A stretch of 37,286 nt of DNA from Bacteroidaceae bacterium. GTDB taxonomy: Bacteria; Bacteroidota; Bacteroidia; Bacteroidales; Bacteroidaceae. Positions 1-7,941 of this stretch are shown here, in pieces; within the stretch, counting starts at the first letter, position 1; each line of letters starts with the position of its first letter. The position numbers and the translations under genes were made by a program. Below the pieces are notes generated by a model. The model did not search any database. It saw nothing but the letters and a program-made list of their open reading frames with translations, and was not told the origin of the DNA. The DNA lies in NCBI GenBank assembly GCA_021443335.1, contig JABUUE010000006.1:11990-49275 (forward strand), read 5' to 3'.

Positions 1-463
1 AATATTAATATTTTCTTATTTTCTTATTTGTAATTATTTTAAATAATCCGTAATAATATACGCTAAAAGCGAGTATTTCGCACCTTTTGACACCTAATAT
101 ATATCAAAATATTGCCGAAGAGTTGAGCCTAACCGCCTAAGATTTAATACTTTTTGAGGCCTACCTGAAAAACGAAATCCCTTTATCTCGCACACGAGCG
201 CCGCCACACTGGGCGCGCCGCATTCCTCCCCACCCATGAAAGCGCGGCATATATGCGGCCGGGCCTCCTATATTGGGCACAGCTCACCGGAGCTCGGCGA
301 GAACCGCCACCAGAGCGGCACAGCGTCGCAATCTGAGCGCACCAGCACAGCGGCACACACACAATAGCAGCAGCCACACCACCAAGGGCGGCATGGCTGC
401 AAGTTGACGCGGAGCGGCAGCGGCTGGTATGCGCTGCCTTATATATAATACGGTGTGCGGATG
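1..463. other. Non-coding left edge: AT-rich then GC-rich
   Basis: About the first 180 bases are very AT-rich and the next 250 are GC-rich. I see no convincing gene here. The 64-aa leftward ORF at 183-377 has an Arg/Cys/Ala-rich composition typical of an antisense reading of GC-rich DNA. The stretch may be the downstream region of the leftward repressor gene that follows, or part of an intergenic region cut by the window edge. Confidence 0.4.
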
Positions 464-823
464 TTAGTCCTGCGCCGGTCCTCCTATGTCCTGGCGGATC
501 ATGTCCGCGAGTCTGAGAAGGTCGGCAGCGGCGGTGATTCGGTGGATAGTGCCGCGGTAGTCTATAAACCCAGATGCAGCGGGGGCGGCGGTGCTCTCGC
601 TCTGATCATCGTCATCGAACAAGTCAAACAGGTCGCAACCTATTGCGGCGGCTATTCGTTGCAATGTTATAACGGATGGAGCGGGCGGCATGCGCTCACC
701 GTTTACATTCCTTCCGTTTATCCACCCGTTAACATTCATTGGGGAGGTGTCCAGGCGCGCGGCCAGTTCGCGCGCAGTCATGCCTGAAGCGGTCAAGGCA
801 GCTTTTATGTTTAGTCTTCTCAT
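464..823 (-). CDS. XRE/Cro-CI family HTH transcriptional regulator
   Basis: This 119-aa protein is probably a DNA-binding repressor. Residues 1-70 read as an XRE helix-turn-helix fold: ALTASGMTARELAARLD supplies helices 1-2, TSPMNVNGWINGR the recognition region, and ITLQRIAAAIGCDLFDLF the closing helices that end in the common 'LFDLF' pattern. The rest (FIDYRGTIHRITAAADLLRLADMI) has no recognised function. It is transcribed leftward, divergent from the 93-aa gene. A TAACTTTG box (the complement of 855-862) lies about 30 bases upstream of its start. The space between the two promoters carries repeated AATAAACTA-like sites, so autoregulation is likely. The fold is well supported; the exact target is inferred. 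Confidence 0.85.
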   Translation of the reverse strand: MRRLNIKAALTASGMTARELAARLDTSPMNVNGWINGRNVNGERMPPAPSVITLQRIAAAIGCDLFDLFDDDDQSESTAAPAASGFIDYRGTIHRITAAADLLRLADMIRQDIGGPAQD

Positions 824-854
824 ATATATATTATAATGTGTTATATTGTGGGTG

Positions 855-862
855 CAAAGTTA
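855..862 (-). promoter_or_regulatory. Leftward Bacteroidales -7 box for the XRE gene
   Basis: Read on the minus strand this is TAACTTTG, matching the Bacteroidales TAnnTTTG element, and it lies about 30 bases before the start of the leftward regulator. A clear -33 TTTG is not seen at ideal spacing. Confidence 0.55.
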
Positions 863-866
863 CGAA

Positions 867-972
867 AATAAACTATATAATTAAATAATATGTTTTAATA
901 GTTAATTGATATTAGTCAAATAAACATATAATATAACATAATAGTTTATTTTATATTTGTACAATAAACTAA
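867..972. promoter_or_regulatory. Divergent operator region with three AATAAACTA-like sites
   Basis: AATAAACTAT at 867-876, its inverse ATAGTTTATT at 941-950, and AATAAACTAA at 963-972 lie between the divergent promoters. The last two form an inverted pair with 8-base arms and a 12-base spacer that covers the rightward -33 TTTG box (956-959). This layout suits repressor binding by the adjacent XRE protein. The assignment is inferred. Confidence 0.5.
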
Positions 973-987
973 ATAGTTATACCTTTG
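956..987 (+). promoter_or_regulatory. Bacteroidales promoter TTTG / TACCTTTG
   Basis: A -33 TTTG at 956-959 is followed after 20 bases by TACCTTTG at 980-987, then GCAG. This is a near-ideal Bacteroidales sigma-ABfr promoter. It drives the 93-aa gene at 1031 and possibly the large gene behind it. Confidence 0.8.
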
Positions 988-1030
988 CAGCAGAAAATAA
1001 CAAATAATAACACTTAAACACTTAAAGAAT

Positions 1031-1312
1031 ATGAAAGCACTCGATTTTCTTAATGAAATGTTATACCAGGGCTGGACAAATGCAGAAGTGACAACAGTTA
1101 ACGCGCAGCACTACAACAGCGCGTTAGAGTTAGCAGAACAGTTTGCGGGCGGCACAAACGTATGTTTCCGCAAAGGTTATATATATAACCAGAACGCTAA
1201 TTACAGCCTTGTGTGGATTGATTCATCAAACAGTTATCTTTTTGAACGCTTAACCCCTGACTTTATCGCAGAAAGCGACGGTCAGAGGATTCTTTTTTTC
1301 GAACTCGCATAA
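1031..1312 (+). CDS. Hypothetical protein, 93 aa
   Basis: I do not recognise this protein. It is a small soluble acidic protein with aromatic residues spread throughout and no signal peptide, membrane helix or cysteine cluster. It is the first gene after a strong promoter and is divergent from the XRE repressor, so it is probably an early or repressor-controlled gene. A GC hairpin follows its stop codon. The ATG lies in an A-rich leader (cacttaaagaatATG), typical of Bacteroidales starts. Confidence is for being a real gene. Confidence 0.7.
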   Translation: MKALDFLNEMLYQGWTNAEVTTVNAQHYNSALELAEQFAGGTNVCFRKGYIYNQNANYSLVWIDSSNSYLFERLTPDFIAESDGQRILFFELA

Positions 1313-1319
1313 CACCCAC

Positions 1320-1343
1320 CAGGGCGGGCGACCGCTCGCCCTG
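1320..1343 (+). terminator. GC-rich hairpin after the 93-aa gene
   Basis: CAGGGCG and CGCCCTG form a strong stem just after the stop codon. It is followed by ataataataa rather than a T run, so it may stabilise a 3' end or attenuate rather than fully terminate. A second small palindrome, GCCGGAGTTCCGGC, lies at 1372-1385 in the leader of the next gene. Confidence 0.5.
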
Positions 1344-1404
1344 ATAATAATAATAACAACAACTATTCACCGCCGGAGTTCCGGCACAAAAAACATTCAA
1401 TATT

Positions 1405-4400
1405 ATGACAACAGCAAACAAAATTCAAGATTTCGGCGCAAAGATTGGCGGCGCACGCAAAGACATGTATCAGGCAGCGAAAGAAATGGCGTACAAGTTC
1501 GCCGCAGCTGCAAACGTCCAAACCCTCGCAAACGCTAAGAGCGTGGGCGCACTGGTTAAGCTCCCGAACCTTGAAAGCCTGACAGCGGCGGGCGCAATCA
1601 GCGCAGACGCGGCGCGCGCAATCCTCACCACATGGCGCACGATAGACCGCAAGCCCAGTGCGAGCACCTGGCGCGTAAATCGCTGGGCAGAAAAGACCGC
1701 CCCGAAACTCTCGGTAATCTCCGCAATGCTTAACGGCGGAGAGGTGGAAGACGACACACGCCGCGCGCCTGAGTTCCGCGTATTGTGTGCGGCTAATTGG
1801 CCGGCACAGCCTTTCAGCTTCGGCAAATACTCAGTAGATTATTATTTGCTTTGGACAGCAGGCAAAGAGGGCGACCCGCTTTGTGTTACTACGGGTACCC
1901 GCTACTACTCTAACACTAAGACCAACGACCCCGCCGAGATTGTCGCGACATTAAAAAAGATGCTCGACGATGACAGCGCAAAGCGCGCCGAGGGTCCGGC
2001 ACTCGCAGCATACACCAACCGCGCGGGCGTTTGGTATATCGCCCCAGAAGGAAAGAAAGAAATTAATTTGCGCACACTGTCAGCAGACACCCCACGCGCA
2101 GAAATCCGCCGCATTCTGGCCGAAGAGCGCGCGCAGCTCCTCGCAACTCTCGCCGCATACAAAAATGTTCCTGAACTTCGTCGCGACTGGAACCGCCCCC
2201 GCATTGGTCAGGACTGGCGCAACGGTCAGGACGCAACCCCGGAGACATACGCCGCCGCTCTTCCGTTCCGCGGTGTTGAGTTCGGCAACTGGGTGACACA
2301 GACAGAGCGCGCCGCGTTACTTAACTCCGCTTTTGACGGCTTCCACGACCTCGCCCAGGTGCTCGGCATATCAGCAAATGAGATCACGCTTTTTGGATCG
2401 CTCGCGTTTGCGTTTGCTTCTCGTGGTATCTCTAAGGCGGCGGCACACTACGAAAGAGATTACAAGGTGATTAATCTGACCAAGAAAAACGGCGCGGGCT
2501 GTATGGCTCATGAATGGTTTCACGCTTTCGACAACTACGCCGGCGGCGGTTTGTCTTATGCTACAGATGGCCGCGGCGAGTTCGGCGCGTATGGTGTTAG
2601 ATTATACAAAGCAATCCGCGAAACAGAGTATTACAACCGCTCCGCAAATCTCGCTACCATCAAAGGCGATTACTGGACAAAGAATTGTGAACTAACCGCG
2701 CGCGCATTTGAGGCGGTTTGCGCCTATCTCCTGAAGCGTGCCGGCATCGTGTCCGACTTCCTCGTGAACTGTCTTTCGCTCGATGAGTTCACCGAAACCG
2801 ACAACTTGCACCGCTCATCCATTTATCCATATCCAACCGAGCAGGAGGCCGCCGCGCTCCTCCCTTATTATGTAGATTTCTTCCGCGCCGTTTTCGGCCC
2901 TCACGCTTTGCCGATAGATGCGGCAACAGAAAGCGACATCCAGCAGAAGACCGCCCAGGCAGACCGCGAGAAAGCTGAGAAGGAAGCCGCACGCACAGCA
3001 CAGGAAAAGGCCGAGCAGGAGGCACGCGCAGCGGCTCGCGCAAATGAGCATGAGAAGCAGCGCGCCGCAATAGAACAGCGCGCCGCACAGGTAGCCGAGG
3101 AGATGGGCGCAGACTTTAAGCATATTTTTACAAGCGGTTGCAAGGCTTACGCCGTTTGCGCCAACTCCGATTTTATCGCTATGATTTACAACAGTGGTAA
3201 AGTTGCATTCCGTATCATCACGACTAACACCAAGATACGCAAAGCGTACAGGACCGCGCATCGCTATTATATGGAAATCAACCCGGCGCAAGATTGGCGC
3301 GCGGTGCTCGTCGGAGAGTCTGTAAACGGTTTTTGTGTCGCAAATCAAAATTTTTATGACCTTTTCCGCTTGTCATATAATTCAAACTCTTTCGTAGAGT
3401 TTTGCGAAGCTCACGCCGAGGACATCGAAGTAGAGCGCGCAAAGCGTGCCGCAAAGGTTAAGAAAGCCCCACAGACCGCCGCAACACCGGCAGCGGACAA
3501 CAACACCACAACGACAGCCCCAGCCGCTCAGAGCGACCAGAACGACACAACAACCACAGCCCCGGAAGGCCTCACCCTGTGCGAGATGCCGGGCGGCGTG
3601 TATGTAGATGGCGAGAGCCGCGCAACCTACCGCAACCGCAAGGCAATTAAGGCACGCGGCGCACGCTGGAACAAAGACGCGCAACGCTGGGAAGCAACCG
3701 ACGCGGAATCCGTGGCAACTCTCCGCGCTTGGTTTGGTCAGGCTGACCAGACCGCCGAAGAGACCGCCGAGGTAGCCGCAGAAGCCACAACAGCCCCACA
3801 GAGCGACAACGCCGCCGAGGTGGAGGGCAATACCACCGAAACCCCGACAGTGGAACAGAGCGAGAGCAACGACAGCGCATCCGGCGCAGCCCCTTATAGC
3901 ACCGGCGAAAATTCACAGAATTTCGCCGCAGCCGGAGAAACCGCCGCGCCAGTGCTCACCGCTGTTAAAATAGTCAGCACGGGCGTAGCTGTTGCAATCG
4001 CCGTAGTAATTGACGGAGAGCCGCAGGAGGCGCGCCCCATATCCTCAGAACAGGCGCGCGCCGTCCTCACTGCCGACGACCCCACCGCAGCACGCTACGC
4101 CCTTGCCTTGGAGGTTTTCGCCGACCTCCTCGGCGGCGGCACTCAAAACCCCTCTTATAGCACCCCCGAAAATTCACAGGATTTCGCCACAGCGGGAGAG
4201 ACCGCCCCGACCGTCGCAGAGCTCGCCGAAGAGCCTACCACGGCCACGGAAGAGGGCGCCACCCAGACAACCGCGGGCGATGCCGCCACCAGTGGCCGAG
4301 CGTGCGAGACCGACGACGCAAACAGCCCTTATAAGGCCTGCGAAAAATCACAGAATTTACCGGCGCAGGAAGGAAATGACCCGACCGCCGCGCCAGACTC

Positions 4401-4710
4401 AGAGACTGAAACAACCGTTTGCCCTGACCTGATGGACACAGCCGCGGAATCTATAAAGCGCATACAAGAGCAGCATCCTGCCCATGTTTGCCTTTTCCGC
4501 TCTGACAAGTTTCCAGTTTATGAGACATGGGGCGCGAGTGCGGAAAAAGTCGCCGCAGCCCTGGAGGGCGTGGCACTTGAAAGTTACGAGAGCTTCCCGC
4601 AGTCAATGTGCAGGCGTGCCGCGTTCCATTGTCACGATTTAGTTCTAAATCTTCCAGAACTTATAAGACATGGGTTAAGAGTTGCAATTTGTGACGGGGT
4701 GGACTACTAA
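1405..4710 (+). CDS. Large polyvalent protein with LPD-type zincin (HEWFH) domain, DUF5710-like and MutS-I-like segments
   Basis: This 1101-aa multidomain protein is of the polyvalent type found in phages and conjugative elements, whose members are thought to enter the host with the DNA and act against host factors. Residues 280-400 match the large polyvalent protein-associated domain pattern: FRGVEFGNWV, then AAAHYERDYKVINL, then AHEWFHAFDNY, with a zincin HExxH motif at 369-373. A charged Ala/Glu coiled coil covers about 515-570. Residues 731-775 (AIKARGARWNKDAQRWEA) resemble DUF5710. A long Ala/Thr/Glu low-complexity linker follows and carries three copies of the dispersed repeat. The C-terminus (LFRSDKFPVYETWG ... 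HGLRVAICDGV) resembles the N-terminal mismatch-recognition domain of MutS. The gene is markedly more GC-rich than its flanks. Protease activity is inferred from the motif; the substrate is unknown. Confidence 0.8.
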   Translation: MTTANKIQDFGAKIGGARKDMYQAAKEMAYKFAAAANVQTLANAKSVGALVKLPNLESLTAAGAISADAARAILTTWRTIDRKPSASTWRVNRWAEKTAPKLSVISAMLNGGEVEDDTRRAPEFRVLCAANWPAQPFSFGKYSVDYYLLWTAGKEGDPLCVTTGTRYYSNTKTNDPAEIVATLKKMLDDDSAKRAEGPALAAYTNRAGVWYIAPEGKKEINLRTLSADTPRAEIRRILAEERAQLLATLAAYKNVPELRRDWNRPRIGQDWRNGQDATPETYAAALPFRGVEFGNWVTQTERAALLNSAFDGFHDLAQVLGISANEITLFGSLAFAFASRGISKAAAHYERDYKVINLTKKNGAGCMAHEWFHAFDNYAGGGLSYATDGRGEFGAYGVRLYKAIRETEYYNRSANLATIKGDYWTKNCELTARAFEAVCAYLLKRAGIVSDFLVNCLSLDEFTETDNLHRSSIYPYPTEQEAAALLPYYVDFFRAVFGPHALPIDAATESDIQQKTAQADREKAEKEAARTAQEKAEQEARAAARANEHEKQRAAIEQRAAQVAEEMGADFKHIFTSGCKAYAVCANSDFIAMIYNSGKVAFRIITTNTKIRKAYRTAHRYYMEINPAQDWRAVLVGESVNGFCVANQNFYDLFRLSYNSNSFVEFCEAHAEDIEVERAKRAAKVKKAPQTAATPAADNNTTTTAPAAQSDQNDTTTTAPEGLTLCEMPGGVYVDGESRATYRNRKAIKARGARWNKDAQRWEATDAESVATLRAWFGQADQTAEETAEVAAEATTAPQSDNAAEVEGNTTETPTVEQSESNDSASGAAPYSTGENSQNFAAAGETAAPVLTAVKIVSTGVAVAIAVVIDGEPQEARPISSEQARAVLTADDPTAARYALALEVFADLLGGGTQNPSYSTPENSQDFATAGETAPTVAELAEEPTTATEEGATQTTAGDAATSGRACETDDANSPYKACEKSQNLPAQEGNDPTAAPDSETETTVCPDLMDTAAESIKRIQEQHPAHVCLFRSDKFPVYETWGASAEKVAAALEGVALESYESFPQSMCRRAAFHCHDLVLNLPELIRHGLRVAICDGVDY
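3891..3925 (+). repeat. Dispersed 35-bp repeat, copy 1 (in gene)
   Basis: CCCTTATAGCACCGGCGAAA followed by ATTCACAGAATTTCG. It lies inside the polyvalent gene and encodes PYSTGENSQNF in the linker. Confidence 0.8.
4149..4185 (+). repeat. Dispersed 35-bp repeat, copy 2 (in gene)
   Basis: A variant with CCCTCTTATAGC and GAAAATTCACAGGATTTCG. It encodes SYSTPENSQDF, in the same reading frame as copy 1. Confidence 0.75.
4326..4360 (+). repeat. Dispersed 35-bp repeat, copy 3 (in gene)
   Basis: CCCTTATAAGGCCTGCGAAA followed by AATCACAGAATTTA. It encodes PYKACEKSQNL, again in the same reading frame. Confidence 0.8.
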
Positions 4711-4728
4711 CCACCCTACCCCACAAAC

Positions 4729-4768
4729 ACCCTTATAAGGCCTCTAAATATTCACCGTTTTTTCAAAC
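4729..4768 (+). repeat. Dispersed repeat, degenerate copy 4
   Basis: ACCCTTATAAGGCCTCTAAA, then TATTCACCGTTTTTTC, directly after the polyvalent gene. Both ends match the consensus and the middle is diverged. Confidence 0.6.
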
Positions 4769-4800
4769 ATAAAAGCATAATTACATAAAGACATAATATT

Positions 4801-4956
4801 ATGAAGACAAACAACATCTATCGCGCACATCGCACAATATATCGCCGCATAGCTGCGTGGCTCGACCGCCATGAGACTGTTTGCACTGTCGTAGCTTACA
4901 CTCTTGCCGGAGTCCTCATGCTTGCTGGCATAGTCCGTATGCTTGACAGCCTGTAA
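4801..4956 (+). CDS. Small single-span membrane protein, 51 aa
   Basis: This ORF is too short for the ORF track. It reads MKTNNIYRAHRTIYRRIAAW at the start, a basic amphipathic head, followed by one hydrophobic span (TVVAYTLAGVLMLAGIV) and a short tail (RMLDSL). The ATG sits behind an A/T-rich leader with CATAATTACATAAAGACATA, the same leader style as several other genes here. It is flanked by two copies of the dispersed repeat. The layout predicts an inner-membrane protein with the N-terminus in the cytoplasm. The function is unknown; small membrane regulator or toxin-like roles are possible but unsupported. Confidence 0.55.
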   Translation: MKTNNIYRAHRTIYRRIAAWLDRHETVCTVVAYTLAGVLMLAGIVRMLDSL

Positions 4957-4964
4957 CCACAACG

Positions 4965-4997
4965 GCCCTTATATGGGCTGTGAAAAATCACTGAACA
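4965..4997 (+). repeat. Dispersed repeat, copy 5
   Basis: CCCTTATATGGGCTGTGAAA followed by AATCACTGAACAC, directly after the 51-aa gene and before the putative RNA region. Confidence 0.8.
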
Positions 4998-5007
4998 CAC
5001 ATATACT

Positions 5008-5258
5008 ATACCTTTTATCTTTTATTTCTTAGTTTAAGTGTTATTGCCTGGAGAACCAGGCGAGGCGCGTTAAGTAGTCCGAGAGGATGAAAGCCTAACC
5101 TTGTTTTATTTTCTAAACATTGTTGTGCCGGTCGCTGGGAAGCGGTCGGCACTGCTTCGCTCTCCCTACTCTATCAGCTGAAAGAAATTAACGTAATTAA
5201 GCCAGAAATCAACATAAAAAGATAAATGTTTTGTCCGCGCGGTGCGGGCTGTTTTCTA
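5008..5258 (+). ncRNA. Candidate structured small RNA region
   Basis: No ORF is present, but several hairpins are. GCCTGG-agaa-CCAGGC lies at 5046-5061. An AGGC/GCCT stem (5063/5093) encloses TCC-gaga-GGA. GTGCCG..CGCT-ggga-AGCG..CGGCAC lies at 5125-5152. A final GTCCGC/GCGGGC hairpin at about 5233-5250 is followed by tgtttt, as in a terminator. TATACCTTTT at 5009-5018 could be a weak -7 box. I do not recognise a known RNA family. Confidence 0.4.
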
Positions 5259-5434
5259 ATCATTCCTTTTTAATACATAATTACATCTATAAATAACATC
5301 ATAATGCCATAATTACATACATACATAATAACATATATCCATACTTTTATTTAATTATTCAATCTATCTTCACTTGACTAATATCATTTATAGTAAATTT
5401 TATATTTATAAAACGAAATATTTTACACAAATAA

Positions 5435-5465
5435 TTTGTAGATATAAATAAAAGTCGTACCTTTG
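5435..5465 (+). promoter_or_regulatory. Bacteroidales promoter TTTG-19-TACCTTTG
   Basis: TTTG at 5435-5438 and TACCTTTG at 5458-5465 with 19 bases between them. It drives the 162-aa gene at 5529. The upstream sequence (ATTTATAAAACGAAAT) resembles the shared operator half-site seen at other promoters here. Confidence 0.8.
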
Positions 5466-5528
5466 CAGCAGAAACAAAACAAACATTATCGTTAACCGGG
5501 GCATAAGCTCCACAAAACAACTAAAGTC

Positions 5529-6017
5529 ATGAAAGCAACTAAGAAGAACATTAAGGAAGCAGTCAAGAACTACATTTCGACACGCAATCTTACGCAGTTC
5601 TGCAAGTCAATGAAACTTATGGGTATCACCAAGCAGCTCGACATCCTCAATGCTGTTGAGGAAGTAGCCTGCAAGCGTGACGCAAATGCCATGTGGCACA
5701 TCATCATGGGTGCTCACGGATATCGTCGTTATGACAAGGTTGCAACTCTTCACAGCAACCTCGACGAAAGCCCCGTGTTCGCTCCTTCTCAGTCTGAGGA
5801 CACTAACTTTGTCAGTGGCTTTGCAAACCTCATGAAGTCAATGCGCGCAAACAAAGATAGCGGTTCTTACATGAAGGTACTTGTCGTTGGTAACAAGCAC
5901 ATCTATTGGGCAAGCCCTGTATATCAGCACTCTGACTACAACAAGAGCGTATGGCGCGAGAACGCAGCAGAGAACCGCCGCAAGGCCGAAATCATCAACG
6001 CTTATCTCCTTAAATAA
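5529..6017 (+). CDS. Hypothetical protein, 162 aa
   Basis: I do not recognise this protein. It is a basic, lysine-rich protein with no signal peptide or membrane helix. The N-terminal 40 residues (KKNIKEAVKNYISTRNLTQF) are predicted helical and the C-terminal part is richer in strand-forming residues (YMKVLVVGNKHIYWA). It has its own strong promoter and is followed by a perfect hairpin, so it is probably transcribed as a single unit with good expression. Codon use is ordinary for the element. Confidence 0.7.
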   Translation: MKATKKNIKEAVKNYISTRNLTQFCKSMKLMGITKQLDILNAVEEVACKRDANAMWHIIMGAHGYRRYDKVATLHSNLDESPVFAPSQSEDTNFVSGFANLMKSMRANKDSGSYMKVLVVGNKHIYWASPVYQHSDYNKSVWRENAAENRRKAEIINAYLLK

Positions 6018-6024
6018 CAGGACT

Positions 6025-6043
6025 GGGGTACACACTGTACCCC
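6025..6043 (+). terminator. Hairpin GGGGTAC/GTACCCC
   Basis: A perfect 7-bp stem with an ACACT loop directly after the 162-aa gene. It lacks a long T run, so it may act as a weak terminator or an mRNA end stabiliser. Confidence 0.5.
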
Positions 6044-6114
6044 CTACTCTTATACACCTTATAATTTTCAAGGCATTTTCAACCGGGCAACAGCCCATAA
6101 AACAACAAAGCATT

Positions 6115-6468
6115 ATGAAAACTACTAATCGGGACAATGTTACACTTTATCTCGTAAGGACTTATAAAGCATATATGGCTTCAGAATGTGTAACACAGTG
6201 GAGAACAAACGACTCTCATAACGACGCATATTACGGCGAGGAAACGCTGGATAATGCGGATTTTATCCTCCCTCAAGGTTATTCAGTACACGAATCGCGC
6301 TTTGGCGAGATATACTTCAAGCAAGGTAATACTGTATTCGAGGAAATAATTACAGGCGAAGACGGAAATCCTTATGTGACAGATTACCTTAATGGGTGCG
6401 AGATAAAGTTGGAAAGAGTAAGCAACAATGTGGCAGAAACAGAGATAGAAATAGAAATTCCTAAATAA
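6115..6468 (+). CDS. Hypothetical acidic protein, 117 aa
   Basis: I chose the ATG at 6115 rather than the track's 5881 because the longer version overlaps the previous gene, and 6115 sits behind an A-rich leader. The product is acidic and ends in ETEIEIEIPK. Residues 60-100 (SVHESRFGEIYFKQGNTVFE) suggest a beta-rich fold. I see no known motif. It lies between the 162-aa gene and the ligase, and the intergenic leader before the ligase repeats CATAATTACATAATTACATA. Confidence 0.6.
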   Translation: MKTTNRDNVTLYLVRTYKAYMASECVTQWRTNDSHNDAYYGEETLDNADFILPQGYSVHESRFGEIYFKQGNTVFEEIITGEDGNPYVTDYLNGCEIKLERVSNNVAETEIEIEIPK

Positions 6469-6516
6469 CCACATAATTACATAATTACATAAACCGCGGG
6501 ATGCCGCACAATCACT

Positions 6517-7878
6517 ATGACTTACAGAGACTATTTGCAACTTATACACGAGGCCAACCGCCACAGCAACCTATATTATAACGAATCACGACCAGAGATA
6601 AGCGACGCGGACTTTGACGCACTCGTGGCACGCATAGAAGCCTACGAGAGCGAAAACCCAGCGCAGGTGCACCCAGACAGCCCAACCCAGAAAGTAGGCG
6701 CAGCATGTGCCGGAATTGTGGCACACACAACGCCAATGCTGTCGCAACAAAAGAGCCACACAGCAAACGAGGTGCTGGCGTGGATAGAGAAGACTAACAA
6801 TAAGCTCGGCCACAAGGCTAACTACGCCGTAGCGTGGAAATACGATGGCATCAGTTGTTCACTTGTATATATCGATGGACGTCTAACAACAGCAGCCACC
6901 AGGGGCGACGGGACGAGAGGACAGGACATCACCGCCCATGCGCTTGCAATACCTTCTATCCCAAACATTATAGACTGTGAGGGTAGGGTAGAGGTGCGCG
7001 GCGAGATTGTCTGCCCTCTTGCCTCCTTCGGGAGCTTAGGCTACAATGACGCAAGGACCGCAGCGAGTGCCATCTGTAATGCCTCTTATAGTGAGTGTGC
7101 GAAATCACTGGTTTTCTACGCCTGGGATGTAATAGGTAGCCGTCATGCGCTCAACTCCTTCATATACGAGAGTGAGGCGGTGACCGAAGAGCAGATTACG
7201 CAAGTTATAGCAGAGCGCACGGCACAGCGCGACACACTGACATTTCCGACCGACGGACTTGTTATCCGCGTGACTGATAATGCCGACTGCGCGATGCTCG
7301 GAGCAAACAAGCATCATCCGCACGGCAGCATGGCTTACAAGTTTGCGGCAGCAAGTTGCACTACAACAGTGCAGCGAATAGAGGTAATGACCGGCAAGAC
7401 AGGCAAGCGCACGCCTGTAGCGCACATAGAGCCTGCAATGCTCGGAGGCAAGACCATCCGCAAGGTGTCGCTATACACCGAGCGCACAATGGCACAGATG
7501 GGCGTAACGGAGGGGAGTAGGGTAGTGGTAACGCTGCACAACGATGTAACGCCTAAGATTACGAGAGTAGTAGGGGAGAGTGCGGCAGAACAGGAAAGTT
7601 CAGACAGCGGGGCTGATATAGAGCGCGACGCCAACTTACAGCGCAAGGCATGCCGCGAAGATCGCAAGGCCGAGGAAGCGCAACAATCGGATGAAGAAGC
7701 ACGCATAGCAGCGGAGCAGGAGGCAGCAGCAGAAGCCGCGCGCAAAGCGAAATATGCACGCCAGGCAGCAGTGCTCACAGCAGTAGTGACAGTGGCAGCA
7801 GTGGCAGCGGTGGCGGTTGTAGGCGTAGGCATGGCATTCTTCATTGCACCCCTGTTGGTTGGAGCTTTCAAGGGCTAA
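6517..7878 (+). CDS. Minimal NAD+-dependent DNA ligase with C-terminal membrane helix
   Basis: This is an NAD+-dependent DNA ligase core. Residues 5-45 are the Ia/NMN-binding domain (LYYNESRPEISDADFDAL). Lys108 lies in the adenylated KYDG motif. TRGDGTRGQDIT at 128-139, VEVRGEIV near 168, TDGLVIRV near 250 and MAYKF near 288 match the other nucleotidyltransferase motifs. The OB fold follows (GKTGKRTPVAHIEPAMLGG). The Zn finger, HhH and BRCT domains of cellular LigA are absent, so it is about 220 residues shorter than a usual LigA. The last 80 residues are a charged Ala/Glu coiled coil and then a hydrophobic helix (VTVAAVAAVAVVGVGMAFFI), which suggests membrane tethering. A dispersed repeat copy lies inside the gene. 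Confidence 0.85.
   Translation: MTYRDYLQLIHEANRHSNLYYNESRPEISDADFDALVARIEAYESENPAQVHPDSPTQKVGAACAGIVAHTTPMLSQQKSHTANEVLAWIEKTNNKLGHKANYAVAWKYDGISCSLVYIDGRLTTAATRGDGTRGQDITAHALAIPSIPNIIDCEGRVEVRGEIVCPLASFGSLGYNDARTAASAICNASYSECAKSLVFYAWDVIGSRHALNSFIYESEAVTEEQITQVIAERTAQRDTLTFPTDGLVIRVTDNADCAMLGANKHHPHGSMAYKFAAASCTTTVQRIEVMTGKTGKRTPVAHIEPAMLGGKTIRKVSLYTERTMAQMGVTEGSRVVVTLHNDVTPKITRVVGESAAEQESSDSGADIERDANLQRKACREDRKAEEAQQSDEEARIAAEQEAAAEAARKAKYARQAAVLTAVVTVAAVAAVAVVGVGMAFFIAPLLVGAFKG
7083..7116 (+). repeat. Dispersed repeat, copy 6 (inside ligase gene)
   Basis: CTCTTATAGTGAGTGTGCGA then AATCACTGGTTTTC. It encodes SYSECAKSLVF in the adenylation domain, in the same reading frame as the copies in the polyvalent gene. 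Confidence 0.65.
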
Positions 7879-7941
7879 ACCCTTGGAAGGGCAGAAAAAA
7901 GGCGCAATCTTTATGCCCATTTTCCGCCCTTTATCTAAAAA

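Noticed and set aside
183-377. 64-aa leftward ORF in GC-rich left edge
   Set aside because: Low-complexity Arg/Ala/Cys composition, no promoter or recognisable motif; typical antisense artefact.
1405-4710. Many antisense and alternate-frame ORFs in the polyvalent gene
   Set aside because: They are shadows of a GC-rich codon-biased gene; the plus-strand frame has recognisable domains.
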